Assembly: GCA_027490955.1 (NCBI GenBank)
Contig: JAIXXB010000005.1
Location: 1 to 64,000 of the forward strand
DNA: 64,000 nucleotides
Direction of reading: 5' to 3'
From: Rhodobacter sp.
GTDB lineage: Bacteria; Pseudomonadota; Alphaproteobacteria; Rhodobacterales; Rhodobacteraceae
Shown: piece by piece, positions 7,033-20,351 of the stretch
Numbering within the stretch: position 1 is the first letter of the stretch
Layout of the letters: each line of letters starts with the position of its first letter
The notes under the pieces: model-generated
Told to the model about the DNA's origin: nothing
Seen by the model: only the letters and a program-made list of their open reading frames with translations
Database searches by the model: none
Program-made: the position numbers and the translations under genes

Positions 7033-8862
7033 ATGAAGCTAAGAGAAATTCCATATCAGATACGGCAAATCGGGGTTATTTTCGCCCTGTCCGTGGCGGG
7101 AATCGCCGCCCATGCGCAGGAAAATCCCGCGCCCGCACATGGAATCGCCATGTATGGCGCGCCTGCCCTACCCCCAGATTTTGTGTCTTTGCCCCAAGTG
7201 AACCCCGATGCGCCGAAGGGCGGACGAATCGTTTTTGGCGAATCGGGCGGGTTTGATTCGCTTAATCCCTTTATTGTCAAAGGGTCGGCCCCTGCGGGCG
7301 TGTCACTGTTGACAATCGAAACCTTGATGGGGCGCAGCTATGACGAGCCGTTCACCCTCTACGGCACGCTGGCCGAAGGGATCGAAACAGACGAGGCGCG
7401 CAGCTATGTCGCCTTCACGCTGCGCGAGGGGGCCAAATTCTCGGACGGCAGTCCTGTGACCCCCGAAGATGTTCTATGGTCCTTTGAAAAACTGGGGGTC
7501 GAAGGTAACCCACGCTATGCGACCGCTTGGAAGAAAATTGCCACGGCAGAAAAGGTTGGTGATCGCGGGGTGAAGTTTACCTTTACCGAAGCCGACCGCG
7601 AAATGCCCCTGCTGCTGGGCTTGCGCCCCATTTTGAAAAAGGCCCAGTGGGAGGGTAAGGATTTTACCGCCAGCACGTTAGAGGCGCCCATCGGCTCTGG
7701 CCCCTATGTGGTAGATAGCTTTGAGCCGGGCAAGTTTATCAGTTTTAAGAAAAACCCAAATTGGTGGGGCAAAGATGTGCCATTTTACCGTGGCCAACAT
7801 AACTTTGACGAAATTCGCTATGAATATTTCGGCGATGGCGGCGTGGTATTCGAGGCGTTTAAGGCAGGGGAAATTTCCACCTATCGCGAAACGAACCCCG
7901 CGAAATGGGCCAGCAATTATGATTTCCCCGCCGTGCAATCGGGCGATGTCGTCAAATCCGAAATCCCCCATTCGCGCCCATCGGGCATTGAAGGCTTCGT
8001 GATGAACACCCGCCGCCCCATCTTTGCCGATTGGCGCGTGCGCGAGGCGATGATTCAGGCCTTTAACTTTGAACTGGTGAACCAAACTTTGAATGGCGGG
8101 GCCTATCCGCGCATTCAATCGTATTTCTCCAACTCGGAACTTGGCTCGGATATGGCGGCCCCTGCCCCCGAGCCTGTGGCGGCATTGCTGAAACCTTTCA
8201 TCGATGATCTGCTGCCCGGCACAGTGCGCGGCTATACCTTGCCCAAAACCGATGGCACAGAGGCCAACCGCGAAGGTCTGCGCGCGGCAACCAAGCTGCT
8301 GGAAGAGGCGGGATGGAGCGTGCAAGACGGCATTTTGAAAGATGCAAATGGCGCGCCCTTCACCTTTGAAATTTTGCTGACCAATGGCCAAGATGACATT
8401 ATCGCCGCCGCCAATATCTATATCGAGGCGCTCAAGCGGTTGGGGATCGAGGCCAAGCTGACCACAGTCGATTCCGCCCAATACAAAGAACGCAGCACCG
8501 CCTATGACTTTGATATGACGCATTATGTGCGCAGCCTGTCGCTGTCGCCTGGCAATGAGCAGACGCTGTATTGGGGCGCGGCGGGTGTTACGGAACCGGG
8601 CACGCGCAATTGGATGGGCATGAATGTGCCCGCCGCCGAGGCCATGATCAAAACCATGGTACAGGCCAAAACGCGGGACGAATTTGTCGTGGCCACGCAG
8701 GCGCTGGACCGTATCCTGACCGCGGGGCGCTATGTGATTCCGCTGTGGTATTCCGACAAATCGCGTCTGGCGCATGTCAAAGCGCTGAAATTCCCTGCCA
8801 AAACACCTATTTATGGCGATTGGCTGGGGTTCCAGCCCGAAGTTTGGTGGTATGAGGAATAA
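7033..8862 (+). CDS. ABC transporter periplasmic binding protein, oligopeptide/YejA type
   Basis: A 609-residue solute-binding protein of family 5. An N-terminal signal peptide (hydrophobic IGVIFALSVAGIAA, cleavage near AHA-QE) exports it to the periplasm. The mature part has family-5 landmarks: FDSLNPFIVKG, the TLREGAKFSDGSPVTPEDVL block near residue 135, and the GSGPYVV motif. The YejA-like branch typically binds peptides or microcin-C-like compounds. No permease or ATPase genes are adjacent, so it is an orphan here and must use a transporter encoded elsewhere. The start has GAGGG about 8 bp upstream. Confidence 0.87.
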   Translation: MKLREIPYQIRQIGVIFALSVAGIAAHAQENPAPAHGIAMYGAPALPPDFVSLPQVNPDAPKGGRIVFGESGGFDSLNPFIVKGSAPAGVSLLTIETLMGRSYDEPFTLYGTLAEGIETDEARSYVAFTLREGAKFSDGSPVTPEDVLWSFEKLGVEGNPRYATAWKKIATAEKVGDRGVKFTFTEADREMPLLLGLRPILKKAQWEGKDFTASTLEAPIGSGPYVVDSFEPGKFISFKKNPNWWGKDVPFYRGQHNFDEIRYEYFGDGGVVFEAFKAGEISTYRETNPAKWASNYDFPAVQSGDVVKSEIPHSRPSGIEGFVMNTRRPIFADWRVREAMIQAFNFELVNQTLNGGAYPRIQSYFSNSELGSDMAAPAPEPVAALLKPFIDDLLPGTVRGYTLPKTDGTEANREGLRAATKLLEEAGWSVQDGILKDANGAPFTFEILLTNGQDDIIAAANIYIEALKRLGIEAKLTTVDSAQYKERSTAYDFDMTHYVRSLSLSPGNEQTLYWGAAGVTEPGTRNWMGMNVPAAEAMIKTMVQAKTRDEFVVATQALDRILTAGRYVIPLWYSDKSRLAHVKALKFPAKTPIYGDWLGFQPEVWWYEE

Positions 8863-8865
8863 AAT

Positions 8866-9576
8866 CTAGCGGCGCTCCCAAAAGCGGGAAAACCCTGTCT
8901 TTTGGGCGCGCTCTGCCCCGTCATGGGGCAGGCAAAGATAGCAGATGCTGTGCGCGCGGCTGTCATAAATGCAGTATTGCGCGCCGATGCGCCCATCGCG
9001 TGGCTGCGATACTGGCCCAACCACCGCCAGCCATCGGCGCTGCGGCGAAAGGGAAATCGCGCGGCCCAAGTCAATCGGACGTCTGTCCAGATGGCCCTGA
9101 TCGTCTTGGCAATACAGCGCGGGGCGATGGGTGTGGCCCACACAAATCAGGGCGGCATCGGTTGCATCAAAACATTGGCGCGCAGCGGCGGTATCACGCA
9201 GCTCATGCCAATCTTGCGGATCATGGGCCGATGCATGTGCAAACAGCATAGGGCCATCGCGCAGCGTCAAGGGCAATTGGTCTAAAAACAGCTTTTGCCG
9301 CGCCGTCAGGCGATTGACTGTTTTGTCAATCACGCGGCGCGCGGCGGGGCTGATATGCAAGGCAGGCTGCGTGCGGTCATGGTTGCCGCGCAGCGCCACT
9401 GCGCCCAAAGCGACCAAATCCTGCACGCGGCCCAAAACCCAATCGCTGTCTGCGCCATAGCCCAGATAATCGCCCAGCAGGACAATCCGATCAATGTCGC
9501 GCGTGGCGATATCGGCCAAAACAGCTTCGAATGCGGGGCGGTCGGCGTGAATGTCGCTGACTATGGCGCTGCGCAT
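8866..9576 (-). CDS. Metallophosphoesterase (calcineurin-like, YfcE/MPPE type)
   Basis: A 236-residue two-metal phosphoesterase. Visible ligand motifs are SDIHAD (D-x-H) at the N-terminus, LLGDYLGYG (G-D), LRGNHDRT (G-N-H-D), FAHAS and the C-terminal GHTH. Substrates in this family range from phosphodiesters to phosphoproteins, so no substrate is assigned. The ATG at 9576 was preferred to the one at 9594 because it begins directly with the MRSAIVSDIHAD core and has a GGAGAG upstream. It converges on the binding-protein gene, the stops being 3 bp apart. Confidence 0.85.
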   Translation of the reverse strand: MRSAIVSDIHADRPAFEAVLADIATRDIDRIVLLGDYLGYGADSDWVLGRVQDLVALGAVALRGNHDRTQPALHISPAARRVIDKTVNRLTARQKLFLDQLPLTLRDGPMLFAHASAHDPQDWHELRDTAAARQCFDATDAALICVGHTHRPALYCQDDQGHLDRRPIDLGRAISLSPQRRWLAVVGPVSQPRDGRIGAQYCIYDSRAHSICYLCLPHDGAERAQKTGFSRFWERR

Positions 9577-9633
9577 CGCCCATCTCTCCGCCATTTGATT
9601 GCCCCTGCCCTGCGCTGTGGCGCGCAGCGCAGT

Positions 9634-10254
9634 CTAGATCAGCGAGGTGATCCACAGAATCGTCGCGTCATCTTCTGATAAAGAGATCACATTATGGCCC
9701 ATGCCCGCATCATAATAGGCGCTATCGCCGCGCCGCAGATCGACAGGTTCGTAAAATTCTGTGTACAGGCGCACAACCCCTGTGAGGACATAAAGAAACT
9801 CTTCCCCCTCATGGCGCACCCAGCCGTCGAAATCATCCATCGCGCGGGCGCGGATGGTGGCGCGATAGGGCAGCATTTGCTTTTTGGTCAGCCCTGCCGC
9901 CAGCAATTCATGCTCGTAGGTGGTGGTGGCATGGGCTTGGCCTTCGCCGCTTTTGGTGGTGACCATGCGGCCCGACACTTGCGGGGCAGGTGCGGGGGTA
10001 AACAGTTGCGGCACAGAAATGCCCAGCCCCAGTGCAAGTTTCTTAAGCGCTTCAAAAGTGGGCGACATTTGCCCATTTTCAATTTTTGAGAGGGTTGATC
10101 GTGCAAGGCCGCCTTGGGCTGCGGCCTGTTCTAATGTCCAGCCCTTGGCGCGGCGCAAATCGCGCACCCGCGCGCCCAGATCCAAGGGCGCAGGCGGGGC
10201 TGCATCGCCGCTTTCGCGGGCAAGTTTGATCATTCGCTTTGGATCGCTGGACAT
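9634..10254 (-). CDS. XRE-family transcriptional regulator with C-terminal cupin domain
   Basis: A 206-residue DNA-binding protein. The N-terminal helix-turn-helix (about residues 26-82) includes RRAKGWTLEQAAAQ and STLSKIENGQMSPTFEALKK. The C-terminal cupin (about 115-206) includes EGEEFLYVLTGVVRLY and the RGDSAYYDAGMGHNV metal/ligand region. This HTH-cupin architecture is common in regulators that sense small molecules such as amino acids or polyamines (PuuR-like). It is divergent from the DsbA-type gene; the roughly 140-bp interval contains a 13-bp tandem repeat. Confidence 0.9.
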   Translation of the reverse strand: MSSDPKRMIKLARESGDAAPPAPLDLGARVRDLRRAKGWTLEQAAAQGGLARSTLSKIENGQMSPTFEALKKLALGLGISVPQLFTPAPAPQVSGRMVTTKSGEGQAHATTTYEHELLAAGLTKKQMLPYRATIRARAMDDFDGWVRHEGEEFLYVLTGVVRLYTEFYEPVDLRRGDSAYYDAGMGHNVISLSEDDATILWITSLI

Positions 10255-10325
10255 GGTCTGGGCGATATCCTATCGCGCCGCGTGATGCAACCTTGGGGCA
10301 AAGCCCGCGCGGCGTGGCAAGCCGG

Positions 10326-10351
10326 CCCTTGACCCTGCCCCTTGACCCTGC
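10326..10351. repeat. Perfect 13-bp tandem duplication
   Basis: CCCTTGACCCTGC occurs twice back to back (10326-10338 and 10339-10351) between the divergent XRE-cupin regulator and the DsbA-type gene. Each copy carries a TTGACC hexamer resembling a -35 box, but no -10 at correct spacing was found. It may be a regulator-binding repeat or a simple replication slip. Confidence 0.6.
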
Positions 10352-10392
10352 CCAGAAAACAGAAAACAACGGGGCAAAAAGGCGAGGATGCG

Positions 10393-11034
10393 ATGACACG
10401 GCTTGATATTTTTTCTGATCCGATCTGCCCGTGGTGCCTTGTGGGCAAAACCCATCTTGACCGCGCCTTGGCGGACAAGCCATTTCATCCCTTTTCCATA
10501 CAATGGCATCCCTTCCAGTTGAACCCCGATTTGCCCATCGAAGGGGTAGACAAACGCGCCTATCTGGAACGCGCCTTTGGCGGGCCAGCGCGGGTGGATG
10601 CAGTGCATGAGCGGCTGCGCGAAATTGCCCGCAAAGCGGGTCTTGATCTGAACCCTGATCTGCCCCAGCGCATTCCAAATACACTCAAGGCGCATCGCCT
10701 GATCCATTGGGCAGGGATCGAAGGGGTGCAAAGCGCCGTTGTCGCAGACCTGTTCAGAGCCTATTGGCTGCAAGGGCGCGATATTGGCGTAGATGAGGTG
10801 CTGGCCGACATCGCCAAAGATCAGGGGATGGATCGCGCGGCCACGCTGCGCCTGCTGCAATCGGCGGCAGATGCCGATGATATCATGGCGCGTGACCGCG
10901 ATGCGCGGCAAAAGGGCGTGACGGCAGTGCCCACCTATCTGATCGCGCAGCAATATGTTGTCTCGGGCGCGCAGCCCCCCGAGGTTTGGGCCGAAGTGAT
11001 TGCCGAATTGTCATCCAAAACCGTGGTGCATTGA
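10393..11034 (+). CDS. DsbA-family oxidoreductase (FrnE-like)
   Basis: A 213-residue thioredoxin-fold protein with the redox motif CPWC (Cys12-Cys15) in IFSDPICPWCLVGK. The all-helical insertion and the late TAVPTYLIAQQYVVSGAQPP cis-proline region are typical of FrnE/2-hydroxychromene isomerase-like members. There is no signal peptide, so it should act in the cytoplasm on disulfides or as a glutathione-dependent isomerase; the substrate is unknown. The start at 10393 has GGCGAGG upstream. The stop is immediately followed by the start of the efflux pseudogene. Confidence 0.88.
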   Translation: MTRLDIFSDPICPWCLVGKTHLDRALADKPFHPFSIQWHPFQLNPDLPIEGVDKRAYLERAFGGPARVDAVHERLREIARKAGLDLNPDLPQRIPNTLKAHRLIHWAGIEGVQSAVVADLFRAYWLQGRDIGVDEVLADIAKDQGMDRAATLRLLQSAADADDIMARDRDARQKGVTAVPTYLIAQQYVVSGAQPPEVWAEVIAELSSKTVVH

Positions 11035-12234
11035 ATGGCTGCCGCGGCACGGCTTGGCCGAGGCGAGTTTGTCGGCATTATGGTGACACTGTTTGCCACC
11101 ATCGCGCTGTCAATCGACGCGATGTTGCCAGCCCTGCCGCGCATTGCCGCTGATCTAAGCCCCGAGCATCCCAATTCGGCACAAATGGTTGTGACGGCCT
11201 TTGTCTTTGGCCTTGGGCTGGGCACTTTGGTGATGGGGCCGCTGTCGGATGCTTTTGGGCGCAAGCGGGTGATTTTGGGCGGCTTGATGCTCTATGGGGT
11301 TGCGGCCTTGGCCTGCGCCTTTGCCACCTCGCTTGAGGCGCTGTTGCTGCTGCGATTTGTGCAGGGTTTGGGGGTGGCCGCGCCACGCGTGGTGGGCAGC
11401 GCCATGATGCGCGATGTGTTCAAAGGGCGCTAGATGGCGCAAGTGATGAGCATCATCATGGCGGTGTTTATGGGCGTGCCTGCCGCCGCACCGCTGCTGG
11501 GGCAAGCGATTATGGCGCTTGCCGATTGGCGGGCGATTTTTTGGGTTTTTGCGGCGATTGCCGTTTTGGCATCGCTTTGGCTGGGCCTGCGCCAGCCCGA
11601 AACATTGCCGCTGGGCCAGCGCCGACCGCTCTCGGCCAAGTCGCTGTGGGAAGGCGCACGCGAAGTGGCCAGCATGCGCATTGTCGCGATCACCACCCTC
11701 TTGCAGGGGCTGATTATGGCGGGGCTGTTTGCCACGCTGTCCAGCCTGCAAGGCATTTTTGATCAGACTTATGGGCGTGCGGGCAGCTTTCCTTTGTGGT
11801 TTGCGATGATTGCGCTGGTGGCGGCTTTGGGTTCGGTCATCAATGCGCGGCTGGTGACGACATGGGGCATGCGCGCCATGATCACCTTGGCGCTGCGGGT
11901 GCTGCTGGGGGCAACGCTGCTGTTGCTGGCACTGCATCTGGCCCTGCCCCTTGCGCCAGATCTTGCCTTTGCGGGGCTGATCCTTTGGGCCATGCTGCTG
12001 TTTGGCACCAATGCGATGAGCATGGGCAATCTGAATGCGCTGGCGCTGGAACCTTTGGGGCATTTGGCAGGCACGGCCTCGTCGCTGATCACAGCGCTGG
12101 CCACAGTTTTGTCTGTGGCTTTGGCCGTGCCTGTCGGCTTGGCCTTTGCAGGCACTGAAATGCCGCTGCTGATCGGGATCAGCCTATTTGGCCTGATGGC
12201 GCAGGTGCTGATGCGCGCCCTTCCTGCGCGCTAA
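11035..12234 (+). pseudogene. Bcr/CflA-type MFS drug efflux gene interrupted by an in-frame TAG
   Basis: Two open frames, 11035-11433 and 11434-12234, are in the same reading phase and together give a normal length of about 400 codons for a 12-helix multidrug transporter. The first half has the early helices and the motif GPLSDAFGRKRVILGG. The second half carries the remaining helices. The break is a TAG at 11431-11433 inside the conserved DVFKGR-x-MAQVMS loop, where relatives carry Glu or Gln (GAG/CAG), one base away. It is therefore a nonsense mutation or a sequencing error. Restart at the ATG directly after the stop could make a C-terminal fragment, but a functional transporter is unlikely. 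Confidence 0.85.
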
Positions 12235-13760
12235 TACCACGCATCTTCCAGCCCATGCTTTTTGCGGGCCACAAAATCGGCCAGCGCATCGGCGATGCCT
12301 GCGTCCAAAGGCGGGGCTTGATATTCGGCCAGCGATTTCTTCCACGCCGCATTGGCGCGGGTGGCGGCATCGCTGCGGCCTGCGGCCTCCCATTTTTCGA
12401 AAGGCTCGTTGTCGGAAAGGTTACTGTCCCAAAACGCGGTTTCATAATGCGCCATCGTGTGGCTGCAGCCGAAAAAGTGGTTGCCTGGCCCCACTTCGGC
12501 AAAGGCATCGACGGCCAATGTGTCGTCATTGACCACCACGCCATCCAGATAGGCATGCAAAGCGCCGCACAGATCGGCGTCTAGCATGAATTTCTCGTAG
12601 GACATCGACAAAAGCCCGTCCAAAAACCCCGCCGAATGCAGGATAAAATTCGCGCCGCAATGAATGGCCGCCAGCATCGACATGGTGCCTTCCATCATCG
12701 CTTGGGCATCGGGCAGTTTGCTGGTGGTGAAGTTACCGCTGCAGCGCAGGGGCAGGTTCAGGCGGCGGGCAAGTTGGCCAATCACCATGCTGCCAATGGC
12801 AGGTTCGGGCGTGCCGAATGTCGGGCTGCCCGAGCGCATCGACATCGAGGAAAGGAAATTGCCAAAGATCACGGGCGCGCCGCGCCGTTCCAGCTGTGTC
12901 AGCGCGCAGCCCGCCATGGTTTCGGCCAGCGACTGGGCAATCGCGCCTGCATTGGTCACAGGCCCCATGGCCCCGCCCAGAATAAAGGGCACAATCACCG
13001 CAGCTTGGTTCGCGCGGGCATAGGCGCGCAACGACCTTGTCATCGTGCCATCCCACACAAGGGGCGAGTTTACGTTGACATTTCCCAAAATCACGCAGTT
13101 TTGGTCGGTAAATTCGCGCCCAAAGACGATCCGCGCCATATCAATACTGTCTTCGGCGCGATCCTCGGCGGTGACCGATCCCATGAAGGGGCGGTCAGAC
13201 AGGGTCAAATGGGCCAGCACCATATCCAAGTGGCGTTTGTTCACGGCGATATCGGTCGGCTCGCAGATCGTGCCGCCCGAATGGTGAAAATTGGGGCTGG
13301 CCTGCGCCAATTTGATGAAATTCTGAAAATCTTCCAGCGTGCCAAAACGGCGGCCCTTGTCCAGATCCATCACAAAGGGGCTGCCATAGGCGGGGGCAAA
13401 GACCACAGATTTGCCGCCGATTTCCACCGAATGGGCGGGGTTGCGGGCATGCTGGGTGAATGTGGCGGGGGCATGGGCCAAAATCTCGCGCAGCATAGCT
13501 TTGGGAAAGCGCACGCGCAGCCCGTCCAGCTGCGCCCCTGCTTTGCGCCACAAATCCAGCGCCTCTGGATCATCGCGAAACTCGATCCCCGTTTCGGCCA
13601 AGATGCGATCTGCCGCAGTTTCGATGCGCTGCAGGTTTTCTTCGGACAAAATATCATAGGTGGGGATGTTGCGCAGAATATAGGGGCGGCCCAAACCGCC
13701 CCCCTTTTGCGCGCGCTCTGTTTGGCGCGCGGCGCGGCCCGATCTGCGATGTTCGTTCAT
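12231..13760 (-). CDS. Trimethylamine methyltransferase (MttB) family protein, non-pyrrolysine
   Basis: A 509-residue TIM-barrel corrinoid-dependent methyltransferase-like protein. Landmarks include GIEFRDDPEALDLWRKAGA, the glycine-rich APAYGSPFVMD, SGGTICEPTD and HCGANFILHSAGFLDGLLSM. There is no internal TAG; the only TAG is the terminal stop. It is thus of the non-pyrrolysine branch, whose characterised members demethylate quaternary amines such as glycine betaine or proline betaine. The substrate here is unknown. No corrinoid protein or reductive activase gene is adjacent, so any partner must be elsewhere. The start at 13760 has GGGAGGG upstream. Its stop overlaps the convergent MFS pseudogene by 4 bp. 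Confidence 0.88.
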   Translation of the reverse strand: MNEHRRSGRAARQTERAQKGGGLGRPYILRNIPTYDILSEENLQRIETAADRILAETGIEFRDDPEALDLWRKAGAQLDGLRVRFPKAMLREILAHAPATFTQHARNPAHSVEIGGKSVVFAPAYGSPFVMDLDKGRRFGTLEDFQNFIKLAQASPNFHHSGGTICEPTDIAVNKRHLDMVLAHLTLSDRPFMGSVTAEDRAEDSIDMARIVFGREFTDQNCVILGNVNVNSPLVWDGTMTRSLRAYARANQAAVIVPFILGGAMGPVTNAGAIAQSLAETMAGCALTQLERRGAPVIFGNFLSSMSMRSGSPTFGTPEPAIGSMVIGQLARRLNLPLRCSGNFTTSKLPDAQAMMEGTMSMLAAIHCGANFILHSAGFLDGLLSMSYEKFMLDADLCGALHAYLDGVVVNDDTLAVDAFAEVGPGNHFFGCSHTMAHYETAFWDSNLSDNEPFEKWEAAGRSDAATRANAAWKKSLAEYQAPPLDAGIADALADFVARKKHGLEDAWY

Positions 13761-13929
13761 GGCGACCCTCCCAATTGGGATGAGTAGGCGGCCATTCGGG
13801 CGATAAGTCCGCACGGGCTGCGACAGTTAAAGGTCTATTCGCGCCGCCTGCGATTTTGTCCTCGGCCAAGTTTGCCGCCTGCGCCTGCCGGCGCAATGCG
13901 CCCAAAAGCGGCGGCAGGTGATGCCGCGC

Positions 13930-17626
<3,697 letters not shown>

Positions 17627-17630
<4 letters not shown>

Positions 17631-19051
17631 GTGATCAGCCTTTGATAGAGGCCTGCATATTGCAAGGCAGACCGCCCCCAGCCCAAATCCGAGGCCATGG
17701 CCTGCTGCTGCATTTTGGCCCAAATCGGGGCATCGTGATACAGCCGCAGCGCGTGGCGCAGCGCGCCTGCAAACCCCAGCGCATCCACAGGGTGAAACAC
17801 CACCCCCGTGGCCACCCCCGCCGACAGCGCAGCAGGCGAGGCATGGATCACAGTATCCGCCAGCCCCCCCACCGCAGCGACCACAGGCAGCGTGCCATAG
17901 GCCAGCCCATACATCTGCGTCAGCCCGCAAGGTTCAAACCGCGACGGAACCAGCACCATATCGCCCGCCGCAAACAAGCGGTGCGAATAGGTTTCGTCAT
18001 AGCCGATCTTGACCGAAACCTGCGCAGGATAGCGCGCGGCCAGCGCCCGCAGCGCCAATTCAAAGGCAGGCTCGCCCGTGCCCAGCACCGCAAGCCCCCC
18101 GCCCGCATCCAAAAACTCAGGCAAAGCGGCCAGCGCCAAATCAATGCCTTTTTGCGCCGTCAACCGCGAGACAAGGATCGCCAGCGGGCCTTTGACCTTT
18201 AGTTTCAAATCCTTAAGCAGCGCGGTTTTAGTCTTGGCCTTTTCGCCCAGCGTGTCGGAACTGTAAGGAATTGGCTCTAACGCGGGCGACCAGACCGCCG
18301 CATCCACCCCGTTCAAAATGCCCACAACATCCTTGGCCCGCGCTGTGATCACGCCCTCTAGCCCCATGCCAAATTCTGGACGCATGATTTCTGCCGCATA
18401 GGTGGGCGAGACAGTGGTGATGGCGTCGGCTGTCACCAAAGCAGCCTTTAGGCTGGCCAAACCGCCGTAATATTCCAGCGCATCGGGGGTAAAGGCCGTT
18501 TTGGGCAGGCGCAGCACATCGATCAGCGCGGCATCGGCCCAGCCCTGAAAGGCGATGTTATGGATCGTGATGACCGAGGCCGCCCCCCCCGTGCCATGAT
18601 AGCGCAGATAGGCGGGGGCAAAGCCTGCCTGCCAATCATGGCCATGCAGCACGTCAGGCTTCCAACCCGCCACGCCTTCGCGCGCAACGCGCGCGCCAAT
18701 CCATGACAGCGCGGCAAAACGCTGCGGATTATCGGCAAAATCGCCCGCCTCATCCGAATAGGGCCCGCCTGCGCGGTCATAGAGATGCGGCGCATCCAGC
18801 AGCAGCAGGTCCAGCCCTGCAACCTGCCCCGCCATCACCCGCGCGGGGCCACCAAACAAATCCGCCTCGCGCAGCACCTCGGTCATCCCCGCCAGATGCG
18901 GCAACAGCGGGCGGTAAGCGGGCAGCAAGCAGCGCATCTGCCAGCCCAGCGGCGCCAGCGCGGCGGGCAGCGCGCCCACCACATCGGCCAGCCCGCCCGT
19001 TTTGATCAGCGGCACGCATTCCGATGCCACGGATAGGATTTTGCCGCCCAT
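17627..19051 (-). CDS. glgA: Glycogen synthase (ADP-glucose)
   Basis: GT5 glucosyltransferase that elongates alpha-1,4-glucan from ADP-glucose. The 474 residues contain the ADP-glucose-binding KTGGLADVVGALP motif (residues 17-29), GHDWQAGFAPAYLRYHG, the central TTVSPTYAAEI, and the C-terminal SRFEPCGLTQMYGLAYGTLP block with the catalytic Glu. It follows glgC by 9 bp with a GGGGG ribosome-binding site inside that gap, and its stop overlaps the glgX GTG start. Confidence 0.97.
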
Positions 19052-19060
19052 ACCGCCCCC

Positions 19061-20329
19061 CTAAAGTGCCTTGGCCCGCGCATCCAGCATGTTCTGCGTG
19101 ATCAGCACAATGCCCCCTTCGCTGCGGCGGAACCATTTGGCATCTTCCACAGGGTCTTGGCCCACAACCAACCCTTCGGGAATGATGACGCCGCGATCAA
19201 TCACGCAGCGCGTCAAATCGGCCTTGCGGTTCACAATCACCTGCGGCAGGGCAACAACGTGATCCAGCGCCGAAAAGCTGTGCGTGCGCACCCCTGTGAA
19301 CAAAAGCGAATTGCGCACCTCTGACCCCGAGACGATGCAATCGCCCGACACCAGTGAGGACACCGCCATGCCGCGCCGCCCGTCTTCGTCGTGGATAAAC
19401 TTGGCAGGGGGCAGAATTTCGGCATAGGTCCAAATCGGCCAGCTTTGATCGTAGATGTCCAGTTTTGGGATGAAATCGGTCAGATCGATATTGGCCTGCC
19501 AAAAGGCATCAATCGTGCCCACGTCGCGCCAATAGGGTTCTTGTTCCAACCCCGATGTCACGCAGCTATCGGCAAAGCGGTGCGCCACGGCCTTGCCGTT
19601 TTTCACGATATCGGGGATCAGATCATTGCCAAAATCATGGGACGAATTGTCATCGCCCATATCGCGGATCAGCAAATCGCGCAAAAACGCCCAGTTGAAC
19701 ACGTAAATCCCCATCGAGGCGAGGGCATGGGCAGGATCACCTGGAATAGAAGGCGGATCTTTGGGCTTTTCCAAAAACTGGGTGATGCGCATGTCTTTGT
19801 CCACCTGCATCACGCCAAAGGCCGTGGCCTCCATCCGCGGCACAGTCAAACAGCCAATGGTCACATCTGCGCCTGATGCCACATGCTGTTGCAGCATCAC
19901 CTCATAATCCATTTTGTAGATGTGATCGCCCGCAAGTACGACGATATATTCCACATCATAGCTGTCCACGATGTCGATATTCTGCGCCACAGCGTCCGCT
20001 GTGCCCAAATACCATTTGTTTTCATCCACCCTTTGGCTGGCGGGCAGAATATCCAAATATTCGTTGCGCTCGGCGCGGAAAAAGCCCCAGCCGCGCTGCA
20101 TATGGCGGATCAGGCTATGCGCCTTGTATTGGGTGGCAATCGCCATTTTGCGAATGCCAGAGTTCAGCGCATTAGACAGGGCAAAGTCGATAATCCGCGT
20201 TTTGCCGCCGAAATAAACGGCGGGCTTGGCGCGGTTGTCGGTCAATTCTTTCAGGCGACTGCCGCGCCCGCCCGCCAGCACAAAGGCCATGGCGCGGGAT
20301 GATAGGCGGGTGTTTGGTCTGGCTTTCAT
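19061..20329 (-). CDS. glgC: Glucose-1-phosphate adenylyltransferase (ADP-glucose pyrophosphorylase)
   Basis: Makes ADP-glucose from glucose 1-phosphate and ATP, the committed and normally allosterically controlled step of glycogen synthesis. The 422 residues carry the pyrophosphorylase signature [20 protein letters not shown] (residues 17-36), the GTADAVAQN and [13 protein letters not shown] motifs, the EKPKDPP substrate loop and a C-terminal left-handed beta-helix. The start at 20329 ([14 protein letters not shown]) has a GGAGGACGAT upstream and fits the family; a longer upstream extension is not convincing. Confidence 0.97.
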   Translation of the reverse strand: MKARPNTRLSSRAMAFVLAGGRGSRLKELTDNRAKPAVYFGGKTRIIDFALSNALNSGIRKMAIATQYKAHSLIRHMQRGWGFFRAERNEYLDILPASQRVDENKWYLGTADAVAQNIDIVDSYDVEYIVVLAGDHIYKMDYEVMLQQHVASGADVTIGCLTVPRMEATAFGVMQVDKDMRITQFLEKPKDPPSIPGDPAHALASMGIYVFNWAFLRDLLIRDMGDDNSSHDFGNDLIPDIVKNGKAVAHRFADSCVTSGLEQEPYWRDVGTIDAFWQANIDLTDFIPKLDIYDQSWPIWTYAEILPPAKFIHDEDGRRGMAVSSLVSGDCIVSGSEVRNSLLFTGVRTHSFSALDHVVALPQVIVNRKADLTRCVIDRGVIIPEGLVVGQDPVEDAKWFRRSEGGIVLITQNMLDARAKAL

Positions 20330-20351
20330 ATCGTCCTCCCACAGGGTGCTG

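Noticed and set aside
12231-12233. TAG at the end of the MttB homologue as a possible pyrrolysine codon
   Set aside because: It is at the natural C-terminus after the expected length, not at the mid-protein pyrrolysine position, and no pyl genes are present.
17631-17930. N-terminal extension of glgX to an upstream ATG inside glgA
   Set aside because: The extension is Gly/Cys-rich out-of-frame glgA sequence. The GTG at 17630 gives the normal GlgX start and length.
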